From Burkholderia sp. Bp8992 (lineage in GTDB: Bacteria > Pseudomonadota > Gammaproteobacteria > Burkholderiales > Burkholderiaceae): a stretch of DNA of 64,000 nt. The notes beneath the pieces were generated by a model, which made no database searches, was not told the origin of the DNA, and saw only the letters and a program-made list of their open reading frames with translations. Location of the stretch: contig NZ_QTQI01000010.1 in the NCBI RefSeq assembly GCF_003853705.1, positions 62,001 to 126,000 on the forward strand, read 5' to 3'. Position numbers and translations under genes: made by a program. Shown in pieces: positions 34,788-44,341 of the stretch (positions are counted from its first letter, which is position 1; every line of letters starts with the position of its first letter).

Positions 34788-36302
34788 TTATTCGACATGC
34801 TCGCCGTGCAGGATCACGTCGAGACCTTCGCGCTCTTCCTCTTCGGTCACGCGCAGGCCGATCGTCAGGTCGATCAGCTTCAGCAGCACGAAGCTCAGCA
34901 CGCCGCTGTAGACCAGCGTGATCAGGACGCCCTTCGCCTGCAGCAGCAGGCTGCCGTCGGCGCCGCCGATATCCTTGACCGCGAACACGCCGGTCAGCAG
35001 TGCGCCGAGAATCCCGCCGATGCCGTGCACGCCGAACGCGTCGAGCGAATCGTCGTAGCCGAGCTTCGACTTGAGCCAGGTGGCCGACCAGAAGCACACG
35101 ACGCCCGCCGCGATACCGATCACGAGCGCGCCTGCCACGCCGACGAAGCCGGCTGCCGGCGTGATCGCCACCAGACCCGCGACCGCGCCCGACACGATGC
35201 CGAGCACCGACGGCTTGCCCTTCGCGATCCATTCGGCAAACATCCAGCCGAGCGCCGCGCAGGCCGTCGCGACTTGCGTCGTCAGCATCGCGAAGCCGGC
35301 ACGACCGTCGGCCGCGACCGCGGAGCCTGCGTTGAAGCCGAACCAGCCGACCCACAGCATCGAGCCGCCGATCATCGTCAGCACGAGGTTGTGCGGTGCC
35401 ATCGATTCGCGGCCGTAGCCGACGCGCTTGCCGAGCACGAGGCACGACACGAGGCCCGCGATACCGGCGTTGATGTGCACCACCGTGCCGCCCGCGAAGT
35501 CGAGCACGCCGTCAGCCGACAGCCAGCCGGTCGGTTCCCACACCATGTGCGCGATCGGCACGTAGACGATCAGCGACCAGAGCGTCATGAACACGAGCAT
35601 CGCCGAGAACTTCATCCGGTCGGCGAACGCGCCGCAGATCAGCGCCGGCGTGATGATCGCGAACGTCATCTGGTAGACGAAGTAGACCGATTCCGGAATC
35701 GTCGTCGCGAGATGGCTGACGGTCAGCGTCGTCGCCTTGTCGCCCTTGATGTAGTTCATGCCGTGCAGGAACGCGCGCGACAGGCCGCCGATGAAGCCGT
35801 TGCCCGGCGTGAACGCGAGGCTGTAGCCGACCACCGTCCAGAGCACCGTGATCACCGCGGTGATCGCGAAGCTCTGCATCACGGTCGCGAGCACGTTCTT
35901 CTTGCGGACCATGCCCGCGTAGAACAGCGCGAGGCCGGGGATCGTCATGAACAGCACGAGCGCGGTGGACGTCAGCATCCACGCGGTGTCGCCCGCGCTG
36001 ATCTTCGACGAATCGACCGAGAACGGGGCGGTCGGCGCAGCCGGTGCGGCAGGCGCGGACGCGGCGGCGGCAGCCGATGCGTCGGCGGCGCCCGAAGCCG
36101 GTGCGGCGGCAGCGGCGGTCGCCGATGCGTCGGTCGCAGCCGGCGCCGAAGCGGCCGGCGCGGCGGCGGCCGATGCGTCGGAAGCCGTGGCGGCGGGTGC
36201 GGACGCAGCCGCGGCGGACGCCGCGTCGTCGGCGAGCGCGGGGCCGACGCCGGCCGCGATCAGCGAGCCGGCCATCAGCAGGGACATCAGAAGTTTGCGC
36301 AT
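34788..36302 (-). CDS. amtB: ammonium transporter with Ala-rich N-terminal extension
   Basis: 504 aa. Signal peptide (MRKLLMSLLMAGSLIAAGVGPALA), then about 70 residues of Ala/Ser/Pro/Asp repeats (DASAAAA-like units), then the 11-helix Amt core with TAWMLTSTALVLFMTIPGLALFYAG and the DFAGGTVVHINAGIAGLVS signature. It imports ammonium at low concentration. It is downstream of glnK by 39 bases; GlnK blocks AmtB when nitrogen is plentiful. The pair sits behind a sigma-54 promoter. Confidence 0.95.
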   Translation of the reverse strand: MRKLLMSLLMAGSLIAAGVGPALADDAASAAAASAPAATASDASAAAAPAASAPAATDASATAAAAAPASGAADASAAAAASAPAAPAAPTAPFSVDSSKISAGDTAWMLTSTALVLFMTIPGLALFYAGMVRKKNVLATVMQSFAITAVITVLWTVVGYSLAFTPGNGFIGGLSRAFLHGMNYIKGDKATTLTVSHLATTIPESVYFVYQMTFAIITPALICGAFADRMKFSAMLVFMTLWSLIVYVPIAHMVWEPTGWLSADGVLDFAGGTVVHINAGIAGLVSCLVLGKRVGYGRESMAPHNLVLTMIGGSMLWVGWFGFNAGSAVAADGRAGFAMLTTQVATACAALGWMFAEWIAKGKPSVLGIVSGAVAGLVAITPAAGFVGVAGALVIGIAAGVVCFWSATWLKSKLGYDDSLDAFGVHGIGGILGALLTGVFAVKDIGGADGSLLLQAKGVLITLVYSGVLSFVLLKLIDLTIGLRVTEEEEREGLDVILHGEHVE

Positions 36303-36341
36303 CTTGGGTTTCCTCTTGTCGCTTGTCTTTAGTCTGTTCTG

Positions 36342-36878
<537 letters not shown>

Positions 36879-37003
36879 CTAGAGTGCACGCACGTCCCGG
36901 CTCGCCGGGCCATTCACCCATGCGGGCGCCATGCCCGGAATTCGCGCCCTGCGCGCACCATTTCCGGTCATGCGTGCATCATGGGCACGTACGCAACTGA
37001 AGA

Positions 37004-37020
37004 TGCACATTTTTTGTGCA
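37004..37020. promoter_or_regulatory. candidate NtrC enhancer site
   Basis: TGCACATTTTTTGTGCA has the NtrC-type architecture TGCAC-N7-GTGCA. It lies about 250 bases upstream of the glnK sigma-54 promoter and 15 bases upstream of the ubiK start. The rest of the 355-base gap shows no gene. Confidence 0.6.
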
Positions 37021-37035
37021 AGGAAGGGGAATCAC

Positions 37036-37287
37036 ATGAAGCAACCCAGCGATGTTTTCAACGATCTGCAGTCGCGCGTCAGCGACCTGCTGAAAAACTC
37101 GCCGGCCAAGGACGTCGAGCGCAACGTGAAGGCCATGCTGTCGCAAGGCTTCTCGAAGCTCGATCTCGTCACGCGCGAGGAATTCGACACGCAGGCCCAG
37201 GTGCTCGCCCGCACCCGCGTGCGCCTCGAGGAACTCGAAAAGCGCGTCGCGGAACTCGAGCAGAAGCTCGCCGCGCCGCAGGCCTGA
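37036..37287 (+). CDS. ubiK: ubiquinone biosynthesis accessory factor UbiK (BMFP domain)
   Basis: 83 aa, almost all helical: MKQPSDVFNDLQSRVSDLLKNSP followed by a C-terminal coiled coil (RTRVRLEELEKRVAELEQKL). This is the UbiK/YqiC layout. It forms a complex with UbiJ that helps the late ubiquinone hydroxylation steps. It lies between glnK and comM and is followed by a strong hairpin. Confidence 0.9.
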   Translation: MKQPSDVFNDLQSRVSDLLKNSPAKDVERNVKAMLSQGFSKLDLVTREEFDTQAQVLARTRVRLEELEKRVAELEQKLAAPQA

Positions 37288-37310
37288 CGCCCCACCCGGC
37301 CGCAAGGTCC

Positions 37311-37341
37311 GGGCGCGGGCCGCCTCGTGCGGCCCGCGCCC
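37311..37341 (+). terminator. GC-rich hairpin after ubiK
   Basis: Perfect 13-bp stem GGGCGCGGGCCGC / GCGGCCCGCGCCC with a 5-base loop, 24 bases after the ubiK stop. There is no T-tract, so it may be a weak terminator or an mRNA 3' stabiliser. Confidence 0.5.
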
Positions 37342-37360
37342 GCCGCGCTGAAGGTGTTCC

Positions 37361-37470
37361 GCCGCTCTCCGTAGTCCGTCGTTCTTCGCAGCATCCTCCG
37401 CTCTTCGCAGTCCATCGCTCTTCGCAGTTCCTCGTTCCGCAGTTCGTCGTTCCGCAGTCCCTCGCTCTTT
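37361..37470 (+). repeat. degenerate short tandem repeats upstream of comM
   Basis: Imperfect units of 15-20 bases around a CTCTTCGCAGT or GTTCCGCAGT core, e.g. CGCTCTTCGCAGTCCAT then CGCTCTTCGCAGTTCCT, then two GTTCCGCAGT units. The stretch is pyrimidine-rich on the plus strand. There is no open frame of merit. Confidence 0.7.
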
Positions 37471-37567
37471 CCCCGCGCCACGCCGGCACGCGCGCACCGA
37501 TTTCTCCGATTCCCGCGGCATGCGGCCCCGAACGGCCGTCGTCCGCCTGTCACGCAGGAGCCTCGCC

Positions 37568-39172
37568 ATGTCGCTTGCCGTGGTGCGCAGTCGCGCGCCT
37601 GCCTCCGGCCGCGCGCCGGACGTCACCGTCGAAGTCCATCTCGCCAACGGGCTGCCGTCGTTCTCGATCGTCGGCCTGCCCGATCTCGAAGTCCGCGAAA
37701 GCCGCGAGCGCGTCCGCGCCGCGCTGCAGAACTGCGGCTTCGAATTTCCCGTGCGCCGGATCACCGTCAATCTCGCGCCGGCCGACCTGCCGAAAGAGTC
37801 GGGTCGGTTCGACCTGCCGATCGCGCTCGGCATCCTCGCCGCGAACGGCCAGATCCCGGCCGACGCGCTGGCCGGCCGCGAATTCGCGGGCGAGCTGTCG
37901 CTGACGGGCGCGCTGCGGCCGATGCGCGGCGCGTTCGCGATGGCGTGCGGCGCCGCGCGCGACTGGCGCGCGGAGGAATCCGGTGCGGGCGTCGCCGGTG
38001 GCGCGGGCCTGGATGCCGGCGCTCCGCGCGATTCCGTCGCGAGCTCGCGTCCGCCCGAGCTGTACCTGCCGTTCGACAGCGCGGCCGAGGCCGCGCTCGT
38101 CCCGGGCGTGACCGTGTACGGCGCGCGCGACCTGCCCGCGCTGTGTGCGCACCTCGCCGATGCGCCGGACGGGCGGCTCACGCCGGTCGCGGCGCCCTGC
38201 CTCGACCACCTGCCGGCGCCGGCCGCGCCCGACCTCGCGGACGTGGTCGGCCAGCGTGGCGCACGGCGCGCACTCGAAGTCGCCGCCGCGGGCGGTCATC
38301 ACATGCTGATGGTCGGGCCGCCGGGGGCCGGCAAATCGATGCTGGCCGCGCGGCTGGCCGGCCTCCTGCCGCCGCTGACCGACGACGAAGCGCTGACGTC
38401 GGCCGCGCTGCTTTCCGCGAGCCGCCTCGGCTTCTCGCCCGCGCAGTGGCGCCGGCGGCCGTTCCGTTCGCCGCATCACTCGTCGAGCGCCGCGGCGCTG
38501 GTCGGTGGCCGCAATCCGCCGCAACCCGGTGAAATCACGCTCGCGCACCTCGGCGTGCTGTTTCTCGACGAGTTGCCGGAATTCGACCGGCACGTGCTCG
38601 AAATGCTGCGCGAGCCGCTCGAAGCCGGCCGCATCACGATCTCGCGCGCGGCCCAGCAGGCCGACTTCCCGGCCGCGTGCCAGCTGATCGCCGCGATGAA
38701 CCCGTGCCCGTGCGGCTGGCACGGCGATCCGTCCGGGCGCTGCCGCTGCTCGCCGGACGTCGCCGCGCGCTACCTGCGCAAGCTGTCGGGGCCGCTGCTC
38801 GACCGCATCGACATCCAGATCGACCTGCCCGCGCTGTCGCCGGCCGAACTCGCGTCGCGCACCACGGCGCCCGGCGAGCCGAGCGCGGCGGTGGCCGCCC
38901 GCGTTGCGCAGGCGCGAGCGCTGCAGCTCGACCGGCAGGGCAAGACGAATCACATGCTGAGCGGCCGCGAGACCGACGACCTGTGCCGGCCGACCGACGA
39001 AGGCGAGCGGCTGCTGCGCGAAGCGGGCGAGCGCTTCGGCTGGTCGGCGCGTGCGTATTTCCGCGTGCTGAAAGTCGCGCGGACGATCGCCGACCTGGCC
39101 GGCGACCCGCTGCCGACGGCCGCGCAGATCGCCGAGGCGATCCGCTACCGGCGCGCGCTCACGGCGCTCTGA
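37568..39172 (+). CDS. comM: ComM/YifB family Mg-chelatase-like AAA+ ATPase
   Basis: 534 aa. N-terminal Lon-like domain (VEVHLANGLPSFSIVGLPD), then AAA+ core with Walker A VGPPGAGKSMLAARLAGLLPP and Walker B GVLFLDELPEF, and a C-terminal Mg-chelatase domain with CPCGWHGDPSGRCRCSP cysteines. ComM is a hexameric helicase that promotes branch migration during natural transformation. The repeats at 37361-37470 lie upstream. Confidence 0.95.
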   Translation: MSLAVVRSRAPASGRAPDVTVEVHLANGLPSFSIVGLPDLEVRESRERVRAALQNCGFEFPVRRITVNLAPADLPKESGRFDLPIALGILAANGQIPADALAGREFAGELSLTGALRPMRGAFAMACGAARDWRAEESGAGVAGGAGLDAGAPRDSVASSRPPELYLPFDSAAEAALVPGVTVYGARDLPALCAHLADAPDGRLTPVAAPCLDHLPAPAAPDLADVVGQRGARRALEVAAAGGHHMLMVGPPGAGKSMLAARLAGLLPPLTDDEALTSAALLSASRLGFSPAQWRRRPFRSPHHSSSAAALVGGRNPPQPGEITLAHLGVLFLDELPEFDRHVLEMLREPLEAGRITISRAAQQADFPAACQLIAAMNPCPCGWHGDPSGRCRCSPDVAARYLRKLSGPLLDRIDIQIDLPALSPAELASRTTAPGEPSAAVAARVAQARALQLDRQGKTNHMLSGRETDDLCRPTDEGERLLREAGERFGWSARAYFRVLKVARTIADLAGDPLPTAAQIAEAIRYRRALTAL

Positions 39173-39211
39173 GCGCTCTCGGAGGACAAAATCCGGCTGT
39201 CAAGACTTGAC

Positions 39212-39410
39212 TTATGCACAATTCCACGAGTCCGGCCCCGGATCGGGGCTCGCCGCGGCCTTTGCCGGACGGAATTCGTATCCCGTTGTTTTGATTGATT
39301 TTTCTCAAAGGCCGAACGGGCGGCCAAACAGGCCGGAAGGCCGTCCGGCGTGGCTCTGCGGGAAATACCGACTACTTTTCAACAAAGTTATCCACATGCG
39401 CTGTGGATAG
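39212..39410. promoter_or_regulatory. cluster of three DnaA-box-like sequences in a non-coding gap
   Basis: TTATGCACA (39212-39220) fits the TTATNCACA consensus. TTATCCACA (39388-39396) is a perfect box, and TGTGGATAG (39402-39410) is a one-mismatch box in inverted orientation 5 bases away. AT-rich sequence lies between. The 334-base gap from comM to the lipoprotein gene has no supported gene. DnaA binding is inferred. Confidence 0.55.
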
Positions 39411-39506
39411 CCGAAAAACCCTCGCAAAATCCGGCGATTAGCGTCGAAAGCTGCGAATGAACTTTCAGTTGTCACAGCGTGTCCGAGGCACCCTCGCCGG
39501 CCGCGG

Positions 39507-40079
39507 TCAATCGAGTTTGAACGAGCCGAAAAACTGGTCGAGCTGCTCCTGCGTGAGCGACCCGTCGGCGATCACGACGGCCTGGTAAGCGTGCCGGCCG
39601 CGCGCGGCAAGCCGCGCGACGATCGTCTTGCGTGCGCGATCGCCGCCGGCAGCCGCCCCCGCGACACGCAGCTCGATCCCGTTCACCGCGCCGCCGGCCG
39701 CGAGCGGCACCGGCACGGACGCCGTCTGCGGCGCGCCTTCGAGATTGCGCGACAGTCCCGCGCGCAGGAATTCGAGCGCCGCGCGGCGCGTGTCGTCGCG
39801 GTCGTCCGGCAGCGTCAGCGTGCCGACCGCGAACACCGCGCCGTCGACGTGCGCGGCCTGCATGCGCATCGGCATCGACGTACCGCCGATCGCCACCGGC
39901 TGCTCCTCGACGGTCGGCTTCGCCGGCAAATCGATCGTGTAGCCTGCGTCGTTGTGCAGCGTGCGCCAGTCGAACGACGGCGAGCACGCGGCCAGCGCGG
40001 CGCTCACGCAGGCAAGCGCGGCGAAGTGCCGCAGCGGACGAAAAAGGGGGCGCAACGATTCGATGACTTCCTTCGGCAT
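39507..40079 (-). CDS. hypothetical lipoprotein
   Basis: 190 aa from ATG 40079. An N-terminal lipobox (CVSAALAACSPSFDW) predicts lipidation. The mature part, from FDWRTLHNDAGYTIDLPAKPTVEEQPV on, looks like a single alpha/beta domain and ends LTQEQLDQFFGSFKLD. No specific family was recognised. It is divergent from the TlpA-like gene, which may share its control. Confidence 0.7.
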   Translation of the reverse strand: MPKEVIESLRPLFRPLRHFAALACVSAALAACSPSFDWRTLHNDAGYTIDLPAKPTVEEQPVAIGGTSMPMRMQAAHVDGAVFAVGTLTLPDDRDDTRRAALEFLRAGLSRNLEGAPQTASVPVPLAAGGAVNGIELRVAGAAAGGDRARKTIVARLAARGRHAYQAVVIADGSLTQEQLDQFFGSFKLD

Positions 40080-40251
40080 GGCGTGGATCGGGCAGGCAAA
40101 AACGGGCATTATCCGCCGAACCTGAAACCCTGGATGCGTGGCGGCCGCCGGTGCGCGCACCGCATTCGCGCTAAAATGAGCGCGAAATTCAACGTCGATT
40201 TCGACGTCCTTTGCATCGACCCGCGTCATCGACCGACTCCGAGAGCACCAG

Positions 40252-40788
40252 ATGAACACCACGCCTCCCGCCCGCCGCAGTGCCGGCCCCATCCGCTACC
40301 TCGTCGCGGTTGCCGTCGTCGCGGCCATCGCCGTCGCCGGCTTCTTCGCGTTCAACGGCAAGTCCAGCGTGCCGGACGCGACGTTCACGCTGCTGTCGGG
40401 CCAGAAGGTCTCGACCGCAGGCGACCTGAAGGGCAAGGTCTATCTCGTGAACTTCTGGGCGACGAGCTGCGCGACCTGCATGCAGGAAATGCCGCAGATG
40501 GTCGATACCTACAATCGCTTCAAGGGTCAGGGGCTGGAATTCGTCGCGGTCGCGATGAACTACGATCCGCCGATGTACGTCGCGAACTACGCGCAGACGC
40601 GCCAGCTGCCGTTCAAGGTCGCGCTCGACGACGGCAGCGTCGCGAAGCAGTTCGGCAACGTGCAGCTCACGCCGACGACCTTCGTGGTCGACAAGGACGG
40701 CAAGATCCTGAAGCGCTACGTCGGCGCACCGCAGTTCGCGGAACTCGACGCGCTGCTCAAGAAGGCGCTCGACGGCAACGCGGCCTGA
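40252..40788 (+). CDS. TlpA-like thioredoxin, membrane-anchored
   Basis: 178 aa. An N-terminal helix (YLVAVAVVAAIAVAGFFAF) anchors a periplasmic thioredoxin domain with the redox motif CATC in NFWATSCATCMQEMP and a cis-Pro in LTPTTFVVDKDG. It probably reduces periplasmic disulfides, e.g. for cytochrome c or oxidase maturation (inference). It ends near a convergent terminator shared with dctD. Confidence 0.88.
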   Translation: MNTTPPARRSAGPIRYLVAVAVVAAIAVAGFFAFNGKSSVPDATFTLLSGQKVSTAGDLKGKVYLVNFWATSCATCMQEMPQMVDTYNRFKGQGLEFVAVAMNYDPPMYVANYAQTRQLPFKVALDDGSVAKQFGNVQLTPTTFVVDKDGKILKRYVGAPQFAELDALLKKALDGNAA

Positions 40789-40847
40789 GCGCCGCACGCC
40801 GTCGCACGACAGGACTCGCAGGGCCGCACCCCGCGCCCTGCTCCGCG

Positions 40848-40872
40848 AAACGGACCGCACTGCGGTCCGTTT
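40848..40872. terminator. bidirectional terminator between the tlpA-like gene and dctD
   Basis: Arms AAACGGACCGCA / TGCGGTCCGTTT, with a T-rich tail on the plus strand (TTGCTTTT) and complementary T on the minus strand. The inner bases will open to form a realistic loop. Confidence 0.75.
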
Positions 40873-40877
40873 GCTTT

Positions 40878-42233
40878 TCAGCGCTCGGTTTCGCCTTTCG
40901 CCGACAGCCCGTAGCGCTTCATCTTCTCGTACAGCGTGGCCTTGCCGACATGCAGCCGGTCGGCCGTCGCGGCAACCGCTCCGCCCGTCTGGTTCAGCGC
41001 CTCGGCGATCACCGCACGCTCGAACTGCTCGATGCGCTCCTTCAGCGTCTGGTCGTTGTCGGCATCGCCGCCGCCCGCGCCCGTTTCCTGCGGCATGTCG
41101 GCCACGCCGAGCACGAAGCGGTCGGCCGCATTGTGCAGCTCGCGCACGTTGCCGGGCCAGTCGCGCTGCATCAGGCTCGCGCGCTGCCGGTCGGTCAGCA
41201 CCGGCGCGGGCCGCCCGTAGCGCACGGCCGCATCGAGCATGAAGTGCTCGAACAGCGGCACGATGTCCTCGCGGCGCTCGGCGAGCGGCGGCAGCGCGAT
41301 CGTCACGACGTTGAGCCGGTACAGCAGGTCGCGCCGGAACGTGCCGGCTGCGACGAGCTCGCTCATGTCGCCCTTCGCGGCCGCGACGACGCGGCAGTTC
41401 ACGCGGATCGGCTGGTTCGAGCCGAGCCGCTCCAGCACGCCGTCCTGCAGCACGCGCAGCAGCTTCACCTGCAGCGCGAGCGGCATGCTTTCGATTTCGT
41501 CGAGGAACAGCGTGCCGCCGGACGCGTATTCGAGCTTGCCGACGCGGCGCTTCGCGGCGCCCGTGAACGCACCGGGCTCGTAGCCGAACATCTCCGACTC
41601 GAACATCGGCTCGGGCAGCGCGCCGCAATTCACCGCGATGAACGGCTTGTCGCGGCGCGGCGACAGCTCGTGCAGGCTGCGCGCGATCAATTCCTTGCCG
41701 GCACCCGTGTCGCCGTTGATCAGCACCGACGCGTCGGTCGGCGCGACGTTCGCGAGCAGCTTGCGCACCTGCTCGATCGCGGGGCTGCGGCCGATGATGC
41801 GCGGCGCGACGACGTTCTGCCCGGCCAGCTCGCGCCGCAGCGCGTGGTTCTCGAGCACGAGCTCGCGGCGCTCCAGCGCGCGGCGCACCGTCTCGATCAG
41901 GCGCTCGGCCGCGAACGGCTTTTCGATGAAGTCGTACGCGCCGTCGCGCATCGCCTGCACGGCCATCGAGATGTCGCCGTGACCGGTCACGAGGATCACC
42001 GGCACGTCGGGCACGCGTTCGCGGCACTGCGCAAGCACGTCGAGCCCGCTTGCGCCGGGCAGCCGGATGTCGCTGACGATCGCGCCGGCGGTATCCGCGA
42101 CGATCGCCTTCTCGGCCGCTTCGGCCGACTCGAAGCCGGCGACGTCGAAGCCTGCCAGCTGGAGGCTCTGCACGCTCGCCCGGCGAACGAGCGCATCGTC
42201 TTCGATATAGATCACTTGCAGCCGGTTGGCCAT
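40878..42233 (-). CDS. dctD: C4-dicarboxylate response regulator DctD, sigma-54 activator
   Basis: 451 aa. Receiver with phospho-acceptor Asp55 (AIVSDIRLPG); AAA+ domain with Walker A GDTGAGKE, the sigma-54 contact loop GAFTGA, and GGTLFLDEI; Fis-type HTH at the C-terminus (AVAATADRLHVGKATLYEKMKRYGL). When phosphorylated by DctB it drives sigma-54 transcription of dctA. It lies downstream of dctB with a 94-base gap. Confidence 0.95.
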   Translation of the reverse strand: MANRLQVIYIEDDALVRRASVQSLQLAGFDVAGFESAEAAEKAIVADTAGAIVSDIRLPGASGLDVLAQCRERVPDVPVILVTGHGDISMAVQAMRDGAYDFIEKPFAAERLIETVRRALERRELVLENHALRRELAGQNVVAPRIIGRSPAIEQVRKLLANVAPTDASVLINGDTGAGKELIARSLHELSPRRDKPFIAVNCGALPEPMFESEMFGYEPGAFTGAAKRRVGKLEYASGGTLFLDEIESMPLALQVKLLRVLQDGVLERLGSNQPIRVNCRVVAAAKGDMSELVAAGTFRRDLLYRLNVVTIALPPLAERREDIVPLFEHFMLDAAVRYGRPAPVLTDRQRASLMQRDWPGNVRELHNAADRFVLGVADMPQETGAGGGDADNDQTLKERIEQFERAVIAEALNQTGGAVAATADRLHVGKATLYEKMKRYGLSAKGETER

Positions 42234-42327
42234 CGTACTCACTTGCTCCTGACAGGCCGCGCGACGGTCTCGCGCGCGGCGCTCGTTGATGCCGGTCGTG
42301 CGCCGACCGGGCCCGGGCCCGATCACG

Positions 42328-44337
42328 CTAATGCGAGCCTGCCGGCTCGGACACGGAGTCCGGATGATGCGTGCGTGCGCGCCGCAGCGTCAAGACGAAC
42401 AGCGCGCCGCCCGACGGCGCATTGCGCGCGGTCAGCGCGCCGCCCGCGTCGCTCGCGATCGACGACGAGATCGCGAGGCCGAGCCCGAGCCCGCGCCCCA
42501 TTTCCTTCGTCGTGAAGAACGGCTCGAACAGCCGCGGCAGCAAATCGGGCGCGATGCCGGAGCCGTTGTCGCGCACTTCGACCGCGAGCGTCGCGGCCGA
42601 CACCGCGATCGTCACCTCGATCGCCGGCGCCGCGACGCCGGCCACCGCGTCCAGCGCGTTGCCGAGCAGGTTGATCAGCACCTGTTCGAGGCGCAGATCC
42701 TCGCAGCGCGCCACGAGCGCCGGATAGTCGCGCGCGAGGTCGAGCGGCTCGTCGTGCGCGGGCGACGCGGTCGCGTCCTGCAGCGTCAGCGTGAGCGCGA
42801 CGCCGCCCAGCCGCTCGCCCAGCAGCGACAGCACGCTGCGCAGCGCGCGCACGACGAGCGCCCGCTCGTTGCGCGGCTTCGCGCGGCCGACGAACAGCTT
42901 CAGCTGATTCGTGATCTTGCCCATCCGCTCGGTGAGCGCCGCGATCGCCTCGAGGTTCTCGCGCGCGGCCGCCTGCTCGCCGCGGTCGAGCAGCACGCGC
43001 GTGTTGTCCGAGAAGCTGCGCAGCGCCGCGAGCGGCTGGTTCAGTTCATGCGTGATGCCGGCCGCCATCTGGCCGAGCGCGGCGAGCTTGCTCGCCTGGA
43101 TCAGTTCGTCGTGCGCGGCGCGCAGTTCCTGCTCCGCGCGGATCCGGTCGCCGACTTCCTTCTGCAACTGCTCGTTCGCTTCCGACAGGTCGGCCGTGCG
43201 CTCCTCGACGCGCCGGTTCAGCTCCGCGTACGCCTGCTGCAACAGCGCGCGGCCGCGGATCATTTCGCGCACGCGCGCCCGGCGCATCCGCCAGTAGAAC
43301 GCGAGCAGCGCGACCGACACGAAGCCGAAACCCGTGACGATCGTCGCGTTGCGCGCATCGGTGTCGATCGGCGCGATCGGCGCGAGCGTGACGAGCAGCC
43401 AGTCGGGCTCGCCGATCCGGCGCTTGCTGACGAGAAAACGCGGCGCGCGCCGGCCGGGGCCGAGCCGCACGATCTCCGCGTCGGCGCCGAGCGTCTGCTC
43501 GATGCGCAGCGGCAGCGGCGTGACCGGTTGCTGCGCGTACTGGCGCGTCTCGTAGATCGATGCGGCGACGGGGCCCGTGAGCGGGCGCAGCGTGTGGTAC
43601 TTCCACGCGGGCACCGACGACAGGAACACGACGCCGTGATCGTCCGCGACGACGAGCGGCTCGGACGCATCGGCACCCTGGAACCACTCGAGGTTGAGCT
43701 TCACGACGACGACGCCCGCGATCCGGCCGTCGCGCCATACGGGCTGCGAGATGTAGTAGCCGGGGTCGCGCGAGATCGTGCCGATGCCGAAGAAGCGGCC
43801 GACCTGGCCGTTCATCGCATCGACGAAATACGGCCGGAAGCGGTATTCGGTCCCGACGAAGCTGTCGGGCGCGCGCCAGTTGCTGGCGGCGACGCACAGG
43901 CCGTCCGCACCGATCACGTAGGTGACGGTCGCGTGCGCGTGTTCGTTGAGATCTTCGAGATAGCGGTTGACGCGCGCGGTGTAGTCGCCGCGCTTCGGCT
44001 CGGCGAGCAGGTCCTGCACGTACGGATGGCTGCCGAGCAGGTAAGGCAGCGACTCGTAGCGGTCGAGCGTGCTCTTGAGCGCGTTGGTCGTGCGGTCGAC
44101 GCGCACCGCGGCATTGCGCTGCAGCTCGGCGACGCCGCGTTGCCAGGTGATCGTCCACGTCAGCGCGCACGCCGCGACGAGCGCGGCGGCAAGCACGACG
44201 AGGATGAGCAGGCGGCGCGTCACGGTCGAGGCTTCCTGGCGATGCGGATCGCCTATTGTGTCATAGGCCTCCGCATCCACGCGCCGATCGCCGCGTGCCG
44301 CGCCGCCGGCGGACGGTGCGGCCGCCTGCTCCTTCAT
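42328..44337 (-). CDS. dctB: C4-dicarboxylate sensor histidine kinase DctB
   Basis: 669 aa. Two membrane helices flank a large periplasmic double-Cache sensor (ATVTYVIGADGLCVAASNW; GYYISQPVWRDGRIAGVVVVKL). Then come a coiled coil, HisKA with the phospho-His in GITHELNQPLAALR, and HATPase_c with NLLGNALDAV and GLGLGLAISSSIA. It senses dicarboxylates and phosphorylates DctD. It starts four bases after the dctA stop codon, so the genes are co-transcribed. Confidence 0.94.
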   Translation of the reverse strand: MKEQAAAPSAGGAARGDRRVDAEAYDTIGDPHRQEASTVTRRLLILVVLAAALVAACALTWTITWQRGVAELQRNAAVRVDRTTNALKSTLDRYESLPYLLGSHPYVQDLLAEPKRGDYTARVNRYLEDLNEHAHATVTYVIGADGLCVAASNWRAPDSFVGTEYRFRPYFVDAMNGQVGRFFGIGTISRDPGYYISQPVWRDGRIAGVVVVKLNLEWFQGADASEPLVVADDHGVVFLSSVPAWKYHTLRPLTGPVAASIYETRQYAQQPVTPLPLRIEQTLGADAEIVRLGPGRRAPRFLVSKRRIGEPDWLLVTLAPIAPIDTDARNATIVTGFGFVSVALLAFYWRMRRARVREMIRGRALLQQAYAELNRRVEERTADLSEANEQLQKEVGDRIRAEQELRAAHDELIQASKLAALGQMAAGITHELNQPLAALRSFSDNTRVLLDRGEQAAARENLEAIAALTERMGKITNQLKLFVGRAKPRNERALVVRALRSVLSLLGERLGGVALTLTLQDATASPAHDEPLDLARDYPALVARCEDLRLEQVLINLLGNALDAVAGVAAPAIEVTIAVSAATLAVEVRDNGSGIAPDLLPRLFEPFFTTKEMGRGLGLGLAISSSIASDAGGALTARNAPSGGALFVLTLRRARTHHPDSVSEPAGSH

Positions 44338-44341
44338 GACG

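Noticed and set aside
39212-39410. Chromosomal replication origin
   Set aside because: Only three boxes, and none of the usual origin neighbours (dnaA, gidA, parAB, rpmH) is present; kept only as a DnaA-box cluster.
42308-42321. Palindrome CGGGCCCGGGCCCG between dctB and dctD
   Set aside because: It is low-complexity GC sequence expected in this genome, with no supporting context.
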